Shown: one piece after another, positions 1 through 8,700 of the stretch
How the letters are laid out: each line of letters opens with the position of its first letter
Numbering within the stretch: position 1 is the first letter of the stretch
NCBI GenBank assembly: GCA_021805545.1
Contig: JAJZFB010000081.1
Location: forward strand, 124,001-188,000
DNA from: Pseudomonadota bacterium
GTDB taxonomy: Bacteria; Pseudomonadota; Alphaproteobacteria; Acetobacterales; Acetobacteraceae
Reading direction: 5' to 3'
DNA: 64,000 nt
The notes under the pieces: model-generated
What the model was told of the DNA's origin: nothing
What the model saw: only the letters and a program-made list of their open reading frames with translations
The model's database searches: none
Program-made: the position numbers and the translations under genes

Positions 1-933
1 CAGCACGTTACGCACATCGGCTTCCTGCGCCTCGGTATCGGGGTGCGAAATATCGCGCACATGCAGCAGCAAATCGGCTTCCGCCACCTCTTCCAGCGTG
101 GCGCGGAAGGCGGCCACCAGCTGGGTTGGCAATTCAGAAATAAACCCCACAGTGTCGGAGAGAATAATCTGCCGGCCAGAGGGCAGCGTCAGCCCGCGCA
201 TGGCCGGGTCCAGCGTGGCGAAGAGCTGGTCCTCGGCCATTACCGTGGCGCCGGTAAGCGCATTAAACAAGGTGGACTTGCCCGCATTGGTGTACCCCAC
301 CAGTGCCACAATGGGGTATGGCACACGCTTGCGCGCGCCGCGGTGCAGCCCGCGCGTGCGGCGCACCTCCTCCAGCTCCGCCTTCAGCCGCACAATGCGG
401 TCGCCAATCAGGCGCCGGTCGGCCTCAATCTGCGTCTCGCCCGGCCCGCCCAAAAAGCCGAAGCCACCGCGCTGGCGCTCCAAATGGGTCCAGGACCGCA
501 CCAGGCGCGAGCGCTGATACTCCAGATGCGCCAGCTCCACCTGCAACGCGCCCTCGCGCGTGCGGGCGCGGGCGCCGAAAATATCCAAAATCAGTCCGGT
601 GCGGTCAATCACCTTCACGCCCCAGGCTTTTTCCAGGTTGCGCTGCTGCACCGGCGTCAGCGCGGCATCCACCACCGCCACATCCACCTCCGCCTCGTGC
701 AGAAGCGGCGCTTCCATCTCCACCTGCCCCTTGCCGAACAGCGTGGCCGGCGTAACGGCGCGCAACGGGAAGATGCGCTCGCGCACCACCACAAGCCCGA
801 TGGACGAAGCCAGCCCAACGGCCTCGGCCAAGCGTGCCTCAGCCGGGCGTAACCGCCCCTCGGCATGGGCGGCCTGTTTGTCCCAGGGTAATAAAATGGC
901 GGCGCGCGAAGGCGCTGGTGCGGTTTCTCTCAT
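1..933 (-). CDS. hflX: GTPase HflX, C-terminus cut by window edge
   Basis: Ribosome-associated GTPase of the HflX/Obg class, which splits or rescues stalled ribosomes. I translated 311 codons from an ATG at 933. The N-terminal nucleotide-binding HflX domain is followed by the glycine-rich linker, then the G1 motif GYTNAGKST, a G2 region and G3 as DTVGF, then ISELPTQLV and VRDISHPD, typical of HflX. The G4 NKxD region and C-terminus lie left of position 1. It follows hfq by 19 bases on the same strand, the conserved hfq-hflX pair, so co-transcription is likely. Identification is firm; only the end is missing. Confidence 0.96.
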   Translation of the reverse strand, partial: MRETAPAPSRAAILLPWDKQAAHAEGRLRPAEARLAEAVGLASSIGLVVVRERIFPLRAVTPATLFGKGQVEMEAPLLHEAEVDVAVVDAALTPVQQRNLEKAWGVKVIDRTGLILDIFGARARTREGALQVELAHLEYQRSRLVRSWTHLERQRGGFGFLGGPGETQIEADRRLIGDRIVRLKAELEEVRRTRGLHRGARKRVPYPIVALVGYTNAGKSTLFNALTGATVMAEDQLFATLDPAMRGLTLPSGRQIILSDTVGFISELPTQLVAAFRATLEEVAEADLLLHVRDISHPDTEAQEADVRNVL

Positions 934-952
934 GCCCGCACGGCCGCCTCGC

Positions 953-1279
953 TCAATCCTGCTCCGGGTCGTATTGCGGCTCGGGCTGGCGGCTCAGGGT
1001 CAGCTTGCCGCCATTCTCGGCCTGCGGCGGCGCCGCACCCTCGGCGCGCGAGGCATCGAACAGCATAATCGGCGCGCCCGGCATCACGGTGGAAATGGCG
1101 TGCTTGTAAACAAGCTGCGTATGCCCATCGCGGCGCAGCAGGACGGAGAAATTATCGAACCAGGTAATAACGCCCTGCAGTTTGACGCCATTCACCAGAA
1201 ACACCGTGACCGGTGTTTTGCTCTTGCGAACATGGTTGAGGAACACGTCCTGCACATTCTGCGATTTTTCGTTGGCCAC
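953..1279 (-). CDS. hfq: RNA chaperone Hfq
   Basis: Sm-like hexameric RNA chaperone that mediates sRNA-mRNA pairing. The 108-residue product has the Sm1 segment ([20 protein letters not shown], then GVKLQG) and the Sm2 motif VYKHAIST, and a 40-residue C-terminal tail rich in Ala, Pro and acidic residues. The start is GTG at 1279, with AGGA six bases upstream; the nearby ATG is out of frame. A 13-bp tandem duplication lies 40 bases upstream in the presumed promoter region. hflX follows in the same direction. Confidence 0.97.
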   Translation of the reverse strand: MANEKSQNVQDVFLNHVRKSKTPVTVFLVNGVKLQGVITWFDNFSVLLRRDGHTQLVYKHAISTVMPGAPIMLFDASRAEGAAPPQAENGGKLTLSRQPEPQYDPEQD

Positions 1280-1318
1280 GGCGGCATCCTTGTTTTTGTC
1301 ACCCTGGAATGGGCGATG

Positions 1319-1344
1319 TTTGAGTTAATCTTTTGAGTTAATCT
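1319..1344. repeat. 13-bp tandem duplication upstream of hfq
   Basis: Two perfect adjacent copies of TTTGAGTTAATCT (1319-1331 and 1332-1344) lie between hfq and the LpxR-like gene. They fall where an hfq promoter would be expected, so the duplication could alter promoter spacing; that is inference. Confidence 0.9.
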
Positions 1345-1462
1345 AGCGTAAAAATCCAAGTTTCAAGCAGCTGCGTGGCGCGCGCCGCCGCCTTACCTTC
1401 TACACCAAAATTGTGCAGTGCGGCAATAACACCCCCTATCGCCGCATCGCACGGGCGCCAGC

Positions 1463-2461
1463 TTAAAAAATTCCCGACACGGCAAAAGAGCCAAATTCGT
1501 GTACAGCCCCGGTCTCGTTATGGAAGCGGCTGGTCTGGAACACCTGCGTGTAGCTAAAGCGCAGCCCGTGCCAGATAATGGCCGCCCCAACCTCGAATGT
1601 GCCAACCACATGGCTGACCGGCACATTCCGGCTGTCCTGGAAGTCAGAGCCTTGCAGCACCTCGTCGTAACCAACGAATTTGGAAGCCGCGGAAGCAAAT
1701 AAATACCAGGCGAAGGGCTGAACCACCTTATAGGCATCGCCGCCATAGGCTGAGGGCGCGAGCAGCGGCGGGCCGTAATCGGATTGCAGCCCGCTGCCAA
1801 TGCGCAACCCCAAGGCTGGCTGCACGTAAACGGCGGTAAGCCCGGCCATGCCGGAAATCTGCGGCAGCATATCCGTCTCCAGCCCGCCTATATGGCCGAG
1901 CGGTACGCGCCATATATGCGCGCCGAGGAAGTCCAGCGCTGGTTCAGAGGGAAGCTGATAAGCCCAGCCATGCGTACCCTTCTGGCCGATCACCGCATGA
2001 AAATCGTTCTGCACGATCTCACCGCCCGCATCGCGGCCAATAACGCCGAGATTGGCGCCCAGGATCGTGCGGGTATTCGCCGTATCCTGGATGAAACCCA
2101 GATTGATAACGAGATACCCGGCATAAGGCTCATCATTGGCGGGCGGGTTGATCGCCGATGTATTGTCTGGCGTATAAAGCTGCTGCGTCAGCCCCAGGCT
2201 GATGCGCTGGGTGCCTTGCCCCAGCAAGGCATGCCCGGCATTGGCTATAAAGCCCGGCACCGCCCCTTCCGGGCTGGTCCAGCCCAGGTGCAACCCGTTC
2301 ACGTAATAGCGGTCAGACGGGCTGGTTGTTGAAATAGAGGCATTTTCATCCTGCAGCGTCCAAATGCCGCCAGCGCTCTGGCCGGCATAAGCCTTTGGCG
2401 TGAACACAAACAAAGCGGCCACGGCAAGCGATGCCGCACGAAAATATTGGATTGAATTCAT
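1463..2461 (-). CDS. LpxR/DUF2219-family outer-membrane protein
   Basis: Predicted outer-membrane beta-barrel of the lipid A 3'-O-deacylase (LpxR, DUF2219) family, 332 residues. Residues 1-26 form a Sec signal peptide ending AYA. The family signature near the N-terminus reads SDRYYVNGLHLGW, followed by EPYAGYLVINLGFI, and the C-terminus alternates hydrophobic residues and ends in Phe, as expected for a BAM-assembled barrel. Where classical LpxR has an Asn-Asp pair before the DRYY motif, this protein has DENA, so the Asp is apparently Ala and the catalytic state is uncertain. It follows no operon partner; hfq lies downstream on the same strand. Confidence 0.75.
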   Translation of the reverse strand: MNSIQYFRAASLAVAALFVFTPKAYAGQSAGGIWTLQDENASISTTSPSDRYYVNGLHLGWTSPEGAVPGFIANAGHALLGQGTQRISLGLTQQLYTPDNTSAINPPANDEPYAGYLVINLGFIQDTANTRTILGANLGVIGRDAGGEIVQNDFHAVIGQKGTHGWAYQLPSEPALDFLGAHIWRVPLGHIGGLETDMLPQISGMAGLTAVYVQPALGLRIGSGLQSDYGPPLLAPSAYGGDAYKVVQPFAWYLFASAASKFVGYDEVLQGSDFQDSRNVPVSHVVGTFEVGAAIIWHGLRFSYTQVFQTSRFHNETGAVHEFGSFAVSGIF

Positions 2462-2521
2462 TGTCCCGTAACATCGCGGAAATTGGCTTTGCCGCGAGAT
2501 TAGCCGATGCCAGGAATAAAG

Positions 2522-3190
2522 CTACCTGTCCCGGCCCGTGCAGATGGCTAAATCAATCAGACGCTCAAGAACCTCTGTCTCCTGGGCCCCGGCAATCGCG
2601 TGCTCGCCATCGATCAGAAAACACGGCACCCCGTTAATCCCCAACCTGTGGGCATGAAGATTTTCGGCATGGACCAATTCGCTCCCCTCGCCCGAGGCCA
2701 GAAAATCCAGCGCGGCCGTTTCATTCATGCCATGCCTCGCCGCCAGCATTGCAAGAACCTCATGGCTTCCAATATCCAGCCCCTCCACGAAATGCGCGGC
2801 GAACAGGCGTTGCACCAGCGCATCCGCCACATTTAATTTACCAGCCTCTCGTACCAGCCTGTGCGCATCCACCGAGTTGGGCGTGCGGCGGATTGCACCA
2901 AAATCGAAAGCGATTCCCTCCGCGGCACCCAGCTCAGCGATGGAGGCATAAAGCCGCCGCGCCCTGTCCTCGGCACCAAATTTGCGGATCATGTAATCAG
3001 CCCGCGCCATACCGCCCCGGGGCATATCCGGGTTCAGCAGAAAAGGCCGCCAGCGCAGCGCCACATCCAGCTCCTGCCTGCGCGAGAGCAGAAAAGACAG
3101 GCGCTTCACCCCCAGGTAACACCAGGGGCAGACGAAATCGAACACGATTTCGATGACCAGCCGCGCCGGCACAGGGGCGAGAACATTCAT
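2522..3190 (-). CDS. DsbA/FrnE-family thioredoxin-fold oxidoreductase
   Basis: A 222-residue DsbA-like protein of the FrnE/2-hydroxychromene-2-carboxylate isomerase superfamily. The redox motif CPWC occurs in FDFVCPWCYLG near the N-terminus, and the cis-Pro loop reads NGVPCFLIDG near the C-terminus, with the helical insertion between. There is no signal peptide, so it is probably cytoplasmic, as FrnE is. I chose ATG at 3190 because the longer frame adds a low-complexity stretch overlapping the divergent neighbour. Substrate unknown. Confidence 0.85.
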   Translation of the reverse strand: MNVLAPVPARLVIEIVFDFVCPWCYLGVKRLSFLLSRRQELDVALRWRPFLLNPDMPRGGMARADYMIRKFGAEDRARRLYASIAELGAAEGIAFDFGAIRRTPNSVDAHRLVREAGKLNVADALVQRLFAAHFVEGLDIGSHEVLAMLAARHGMNETAALDFLASGEGSELVHAENLHAHRLGINGVPCFLIDGEHAIAGAQETEVLERLIDLAICTGRDR

Positions 3191-3282
3191 GGTAGCGCAG
3201 CCTAATGCAAAGCCCGGCCCAAGGCGAGACATTCCGCGCCGCCCCGCTTGTTGCGTGGCCGTTAGCCCGCCATAAAGGCGGC

Positions 3283-3999
3283 ATGTCCGCCCTGCCCCGT
3301 ATCGTCTGCACCATCGGCATGCATGGCAGCGCTTCCACCTGGGTATTCAACGTGGCGCGCGAAATTCTCACCGCCGCGGCGGGCGAGGCTGCAATTCTGC
3401 ATTTCTTCGCCGATACCATGGCGCATTTTCCGCCCGAAGCAGCGTGTGAGGACAAAATTCTCCTCATCAAATCGCACGAAGGCAGCGCCGCGCTGGACGA
3501 ATGGCTGGACGCGCGGAATGCCGTACGGCTGTTGAGCATACGCGACCCGCGCGATGCCACCATATCGCAGATGCAGCGCTTCCACGCCGGGCTGCAAGCC
3601 GCCGCCAACGCCATCGCGCGCGACGGCGCCAGGCTCTCGCGTCTGGCCGCGCGCGGCATTCCCGTATGGCGGTTCGAGGACGGGTATTACCGCCAGGAAG
3701 CCACGCTGGACACGCTTTCCGCCCTGCTGGGCTGCACGCTTTCCGCCTCCTTGCGCGCTGCAATTTTCGCCCGTTACAGCACCGATGCCGTGCGCGCCTT
3801 CGCGCAAAACCTGGAATCCTTGCCGGCGGACCGGCTCACCAAGGTCGGCCCCTTCACCATGGACAAAACAACGCAAATCCTCAGCCCGCATATCGGCGAC
3901 GGCGCCCAGGGCAAATTTCGCGCCTTGCCAGCCGGGCTGCAGCCACAGCTCACCAGCTTCTTCCTGCCGTTGCTTACCCAATTCGGCTATCCGCCCTAA
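3283..3999 (+). CDS. sulfotransferase-like protein
   Basis: A 238-residue P-loop sulfotransferase-fold protein. The 5'-phosphosulfate loop reads GMHGSASTWVFN, and the 3'-phosphate region reads SIRDPRDATISQM, in the usual order. The acceptor is unknown. ATG at 3283 is preceded by AAAGGCGG; an upstream in-frame start at 3205 would add 26 poorly conserved residues. It is divergent from the DsbA-like gene. A second sulfotransferase, fused to TPRs, lies at 47411-49246. Confidence 0.75.
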   Translation: MSALPRIVCTIGMHGSASTWVFNVAREILTAAAGEAAILHFFADTMAHFPPEAACEDKILLIKSHEGSAALDEWLDARNAVRLLSIRDPRDATISQMQRFHAGLQAAANAIARDGARLSRLAARGIPVWRFEDGYYRQEATLDTLSALLGCTLSASLRAAIFARYSTDAVRAFAQNLESLPADRLTKVGPFTMDKTTQILSPHIGDGAQGKFRALPAGLQPQLTSFFLPLLTQFGYPP

Positions 4000-4052
4000 A
4001 CCCTATCCGCCAGCGCTCTTGCCGCCGCCGGCGCGCGGCGCGATAGGAGGCC

Positions 4053-4385
4053 ATGGCTTACCCGCATCATATCTTGTCCGCCCCGGCCCTGGCCGTGCTT
4101 CTGCTCGGCCTGGCCAGTGTGCCTGCCACAGCGCGTCCCGCTCCCTCCCCACCGCCCTCTGGCGAGGTGCTCCATCTATTCGGGCCAAATTCCGTGACCT
4201 CGAATATTATGCCCGCCGGTCCCGCAGCCGGGGCGGACAAGGGAAGCGGCACCCAAGCCAGTTCCGCCGCCACAAACCAAGGCAGCGGCATGACGCTTGG
4301 CCAAATCGCGCATGAGATGTTCGTAACCGGCAATCCAGCACAGGAAGGCGCGGCCATACTGCCCAAGGGCAGAAGCGGCGAATAA
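4053..4385 (+). CDS. small exported protein of unknown function
   Basis: I do not recognise this 110-residue protein. Residues 1-28 look like a Sec signal peptide (hydrophobic LAVLLLGLASV, cleavage after ATA-R). The mature part is rich in Ala, Gly, Ser and Pro with no Cys. A good ribosome site (AGGAGG, spacing 3-4) precedes the ATG, which supports real expression. It converges on the EF-hand-like gene. Confidence 0.6.
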   Translation: MAYPHHILSAPALAVLLLGLASVPATARPAPSPPPSGEVLHLFGPNSVTSNIMPAGPAAGADKGSGTQASSAATNQGSGMTLGQIAHEMFVTGNPAQEGAAILPKGRSGE

Positions 4386-4401
4386 CCCCACACACAGGCA
4401 A

Positions 4402-4431
4402 AACGCCCGGCAGGCTTACCCTCCGGGCGTT
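4402..4431 (-). terminator. hairpin, probable terminator of the EF-hand-like gene
   Basis: Nine-base-pair stem AACGCCCGG/CCGGGCGTT with a 12-base loop. Read on the minus strand it is followed by TTTTGCC. There is no T-run on the plus strand, so it most likely serves the leftward gene. Confidence 0.5.
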
Positions 4432-4505
4432 GATGTCTGATGATACCGCCGATACCAATCCGCCAACCCGGCGGGCATACACCTCAGCCTCAAGGCTGGC
4501 AGGTG

Positions 4506-4539
4506 TTACTTGTCCTGGGCTATTACTTGTCCTGGGCGC
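4506..4539. repeat. 17-bp tandem duplication over the EF-hand gene stop codon
   Basis: The unit TTACTTGTCCTGGGC plus two bases occurs at 4506-4522 and 4523-4539. The right copy contains the last codons and stop of the EF-hand-like gene, so the gene's terminal Gln-Asp-Lys-stop is repeated just beyond its end. Confidence 0.9.
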
Positions 4540-4909
4540 GCAGCTGGTCGGCGCGCTCTTGCAGGCGCGTGGCCATGTTATCCAGGCGCCAGGCAACAAT
4601 ATCGTAATAGGTAACATAGCCACGCTTGGCGGTATCGATTTGCGGGAAATGGCTGGCCACCTCCTTAAGCCCCCCGGCCTTGGCCTGGGCCAATGTCAGG
4701 TGCCCGTCATGCGTGGTATTGGCCGCGTAGAATTTCATCAGAAACGCGCCAGGGTCCATATGATGATGCCAGGCTTTGCCACCCCAGGCGCCATGAGCCC
4801 CCGCCCCCCCCATCATTCCCGGGCCACCCGGCGGCGGCGTGGTGTTGGTCTGTGCCATGGCCAGCCCTGGCGCCAGGGCGATGAGGGAAGCAAGCAGAAG
4901 ACGGCGCAT
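4523..4909 (-). CDS. small exported EF-hand-like protein
   Basis: A 128-residue protein with a signal peptide (MRRLLLASLIALAPGLAMA), a Gly/Met/His-rich linker, and two degenerate EF-hand loops: NTTHDGHLTLAQA and IDTAKRGYVTYYDI. The first lacks the initial Asp of a classical DxDxDG loop, so calcium affinity is doubtful. ATG at 4909 is preferred over the adjacent ATG at 4912 because the GGAG site is better spaced. A calcium-sensing or periplasmic buffering role is possible but unproven. Confidence 0.7.
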   Translation of the reverse strand: MRRLLLASLIALAPGLAMAQTNTTPPPGGPGMMGGAGAHGAWGGKAWHHHMDPGAFLMKFYAANTTHDGHLTLAQAKAGGLKEVASHFPQIDTAKRGYVTYYDIVAWRLDNMATRLQERADQLRAQDK

Positions 4910-4982
4910 CATATCTCTCCATCACAAATCCGATACGTGCTTTTGCCGCCTTCATGTAACCGGCATATCTCGGGCATGTGAC

Positions 4983-5006
4983 AATAGCTGACCAAATAGC
5001 TGGCCA
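4983..5006. repeat. 12-bp tandem duplication beside the rpsD terminator
   Basis: AATAGCTGACCA (4983-4994) is followed directly by AATAGCTGGCCA (4995-5006), 11 of 12 bases identical. It lies just downstream of the rpsD terminator on the minus strand. Confidence 0.85.
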
Positions 5007-5011
5007 AATAC

Positions 5012-5038
5012 AAAAACGGCGCCCCGAAGGGCGCCGTT
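5012..5038 (-). terminator. rpsD intrinsic terminator
   Basis: Ten-base-pair GC stem (5015-5024 with 5029-5038). On the minus strand the loop is TTCG, a stable UUCG tetraloop, and it is followed by TTTTTG. It lies 20 bases after the rpsD stop. Confidence 0.9.
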
Positions 5039-5058
5039 GCAGTACCAGGGCGGTAAAC

Positions 5059-5673
5059 TCAGCGGGAATAGAATTCCACGACCAGATGCGGCTCCATCTG
5101 CACCGGGTAGGGCACATCGGCCAGCTTGGGCGCGCGCAGGAATTTGCCCTTCATGGCGCGGTGGTCAACCTCCACATATTCCGGCACATCGCGCTCGGCG
5201 GATTGGGTGGCATCCAGCACCACGGCAAGCTGCTTGCTCTTCTCGCGCACTTCCACCACGTCCTCATCGCGCACCTGGTAGGAGGGGATGTTGAGGCGCT
5301 TGCCATTCACCAGCACATGGCCATGGCTCACCAGCTGGCGGGCGGCGAACGGGGTGATAGCAAATTTAAGGCGGTACACCACCGCATCCAGGCGGCGCTC
5401 CAGCAGCTCAACCAAGTTCTCCGAGGTGTCACCCTTACGGCGCACCGCCTCTTCGTAATACTTATAGAAGTTCTTTTCAGAGATATTGCCGTAATAGCCC
5501 TTCAGCTTCTGCTTCGCCATAAGCTGCACGCCGAAATCGGTCGGCTTCTTGCGGCGCTGGCCATGCTGGCCCGGCCCGTATTCACGCTTATTGACGGGGG
5601 ATTTCGCACGGCCCCACAGATTCACGCCCAGGCGGCGGTTGATCTTATACTTACTTTCGGCGCGCTTGGTCAC
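5059..5673 (-). CDS. rpsD: 30S ribosomal protein S4
   Basis: Primary 16S rRNA-binding protein of the small subunit, 204 residues, full length. The N-terminal S4 domain includes the [11 protein letters not shown] motif, and the S4 RNA-binding domain includes [12 protein letters not shown] and [16 protein letters not shown]; the C-terminus VEFYSR is canonical. The start is GTG at 5673 with AAAGGG eight bases upstream. It is monocistronic with its own terminator, separate from the alpha operon, as is common in Alphaproteobacteria. Confidence 0.98.
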   Translation of the reverse strand: MTKRAESKYKINRRLGVNLWGRAKSPVNKREYGPGQHGQRRKKPTDFGVQLMAKQKLKGYYGNISEKNFYKYYEEAVRRKGDTSENLVELLERRLDAVVYRLKFAITPFAARQLVSHGHVLVNGKRLNIPSYQVRDEDVVEVREKSKQLAVVLDATQSAERDVPEYVEVDHRAMKGKFLRAPKLADVPYPVQMEPHLVVEFYSR

Positions 5674-5787
5674 GGCGCTTGCCCTTTCTGGTTAAAATTC
5701 CGCCGGTAGTCTCTTTCTGCTAAACACAAAAAGAGCGGGCGCAGGCGACCACCGCCTGTCCGCGTTCCCGGCAACGAGGCTGCGCTC

Positions 5788-8700
5788 CTACCCTCCCCCG
5801 CGCCGCCCGTCAACCACCTCGCGGTGCCAGCGGCACGGCACGGCCGCCAGATTCAAACTTATTTGCCGCCGCGCGCGGGTAAAGCCGAGCATCGCGCTGG
5901 CGCCCATCCAGGTTCCAGCATCACCCGCCGCGCGGGGCTGCCAGCCAGCACCCAGATACACGCCCCTGCCAAGCTCGCCCAGGCAAATACCCAGTTCCCG
6001 CCGGTCGTCAGATTCCGGGTCGGTATCGGCGGGGCAGGATGTGGCGGAAAACAGCATAACCTCCCGCGCCGGGCGCGGAAAGGTAAAGTGTGCCACCTGC
6101 CCAGCCTTTGCCGCCACAATCTCGGGCAATACCGCAGCACCCGCCGCCGCAGCACGCAGGGCAGGCTGGAAACGTGCCGTAAACCCGGCCAGCTCCGCCA
6201 CATGGTGCAGCATGCGCCGCGCCGCCGCCAGGCGCGCGCCACGCGTTACCACCGGCGCAAAAGGCCGCCGCGCCGGGCAACGGCGGCCCAGCTCCTGATA
6301 CATGGCGGCACGGTTGCCATCGTCAAAATAAGATTCGCACGCCAGCCCGTCCGCCAGCACAATATCGTGCCGGTCCAGCTCTATATGGAAATACGTGGCG
6401 GCCTGCGCTGCGTCCTCGCGCAGAATGGTGGCGCCGTTCACCAAATGCGTCACCGGAATCAGCGCGCCATCCATGTAAACACAATGCGAGGGCGAAAGAC
6501 GCAGCACTTTCTGCGGCCGCCCCGGGCCAAAGGCATTGGGCATAATCAGCACCGGCCGCGCCGCCCGCGCCGCACCCGGGCCCAGGTCCAGCGTGCGCCA
6601 GCCAATCCAGCGCACCGGCCGGCGTTCACCGCGCGCGGTAATCACCGGGTCGTTGGGGCGCAGGCTCTCCACCGGCCGGTAACCCTGCGGCCCCAAAATA
6701 CCCGTGCCGCGGGCAAAACAAGGCAGCACGCCATCCACGGTAATCAACGACCCTCCATGCCCGTCGGACACCAGCGAGATGTGCTGCCCGGGGTCTGACA
6801 GCACAATGCCGAACTGCTCGATGGTATTGCCCAGGCCGTTCAGAATATACCCCGCCCCGCCACTGGCGGTAGGCACGCTCACCAGGCTGGGGGCTATCCC
6901 CACCAGATCGATCGCATCGCCCTGCGCCATCTGCGCGGCACTGAAATCCCATGCCGCAGCATTATCGAGGATCAAATCACCATCGATACCATTGAAATAG
7001 ACCGGCCCGCCGGTCATTGTACCACCAATTTCCAGAATCGCCCCTTGGCCGATTGCCAGCACCGAAGCGTCATTCACGCTGCCGCTCAGCACCAGCCGGC
7101 CGTATTGCGCCTCCAGCGTCCCTGTAACCGTTGAATCTGGCGCGGCCACCAGGCCGTAACCCGCCACCGAACCACCGAAATTGATGCTGGCCGCCTGCAG
7201 CGTGCCACCGGCCAATGTGCCATTATCCAGGTTCAGCGCAATGCCAGACAGCATTCCCGCATCGTAAACTCCCCCGCCGCCATCGCTGAAATTCGCCACC
7301 GTCAACGCTGCCCCGGCACCAATACTCACGGGCTGCGCATTAACCCCAGCCACAAACGCGCCCGCCACCCCCAAAGTGGCCGTGCCGCCTAATTCCAGCG
7401 CGCCGCCGCCCTGGTAGGCGCTGGCTTCGGCCACGCCATCGCCGCCCAGTATTAACGTGCCGCTATTGCTTATGGCGCCCAAACTGGCCTGCCATGTGCC
7501 CAGCGCCTCCAGCGTGCCGTCATTGCCCAGGCTCAGCGCCGTGGCGCTCAGCCCGCCTTCCAGCACCACCGCGGCGGCACCACCGCCGCCAATCTCCAGC
7601 GCGCCGGTGGCGCTCAGCGTGCCCGCTATATCCGCCACACTGCCCGCGCCGCCCGCCACGGGCGCCAGCAGCACATTGCCGGACACGCCAAAACTCTGCC
7701 CCTCCACCACCAGCGTGCCGGCACCGCTGGCATCGCCCAGCGTCACATTTCCCCCCAGGCTCACTGTGGCGGCGGGGCCAAACAATGCCGTACCGCTGCC
7801 ATCAACCAGCAACCCCGTGCCGGCATAACCGCCTGCCCGCAATATATCTTCAAAATCGGCGGCGCCGCTTACCTCCACCCCAGCCACATCTAGCGCCTGG
7901 GTAACCTGCCCAAATCCACCCGCTGGACCGTAAGAGACCATATCCGCCGCCGTAAGCCCGGCGCCGGAATAAGCCGAGACAACACCGGCGCCACCCGGCG
8001 CAACAATAATTCCGCCCTGTATACCGGCCAGCTCTCCGGTATTGCTGGAGAAAACAACCGCACCCGCCGCCCCGGTGCCCAGATATTCAACACTCGCCAG
8101 GCTGGCGTTGATCTCGCCCACACTATTGCCGGTAAGGGTGATGCTGCTGGCAAACCACCCGCCACCGCTGCTCAGGCTGCCCTGCGTGGCGGTCAGTGTC
8201 AGGGCCATGTTCTGCGTGCCACTGGTGGCCGCATTTATACTTACCCCCAGCAGCGGCTGCGGCACACCGGCCGTGGCGGCAAGGGCGTTGCCCTGCGTTA
8301 CAGACGCCACAGTGCTACGCATGAATATTTCCTCATCGCCCTGCGCATCCTTGCCAACGGCTGGGGCAAGACCAGAAGCGATAGAGGTGTGGATGGTGTA
8401 GGTTACGGTATTGCCGAATAAATCCAGCCCGGCCATTTGGAACGACATAGAACTGATATTATAAATGCTGATACTCGCCAGATCTGGAAAAATCAGCGCG
8501 TCGCCCACGGTAAAACCAGTGATGGTGCCGTAGAAATCCTGCGGCTCGGAGATAATGAAGGCACCGCCCGTGCCGCCCAGCGTGCTGGCGTAGCCACCGG
8601 TAATGCCGCCGCTGCCAGCCCCGGCGAAATTCAGCGTCACACCCGTATCGACCAGCAGCGGCGGGGTGGTGAATACGCCATAGAGCGAAGAAACCGGCCC

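Noticed and set aside
43-852. 269-codon plus-strand frame opposite hflX
   Set aside because: It is the reverse shadow of hflX; composition is His/Arg/Gln-rich and no ribosome site or family is seen.
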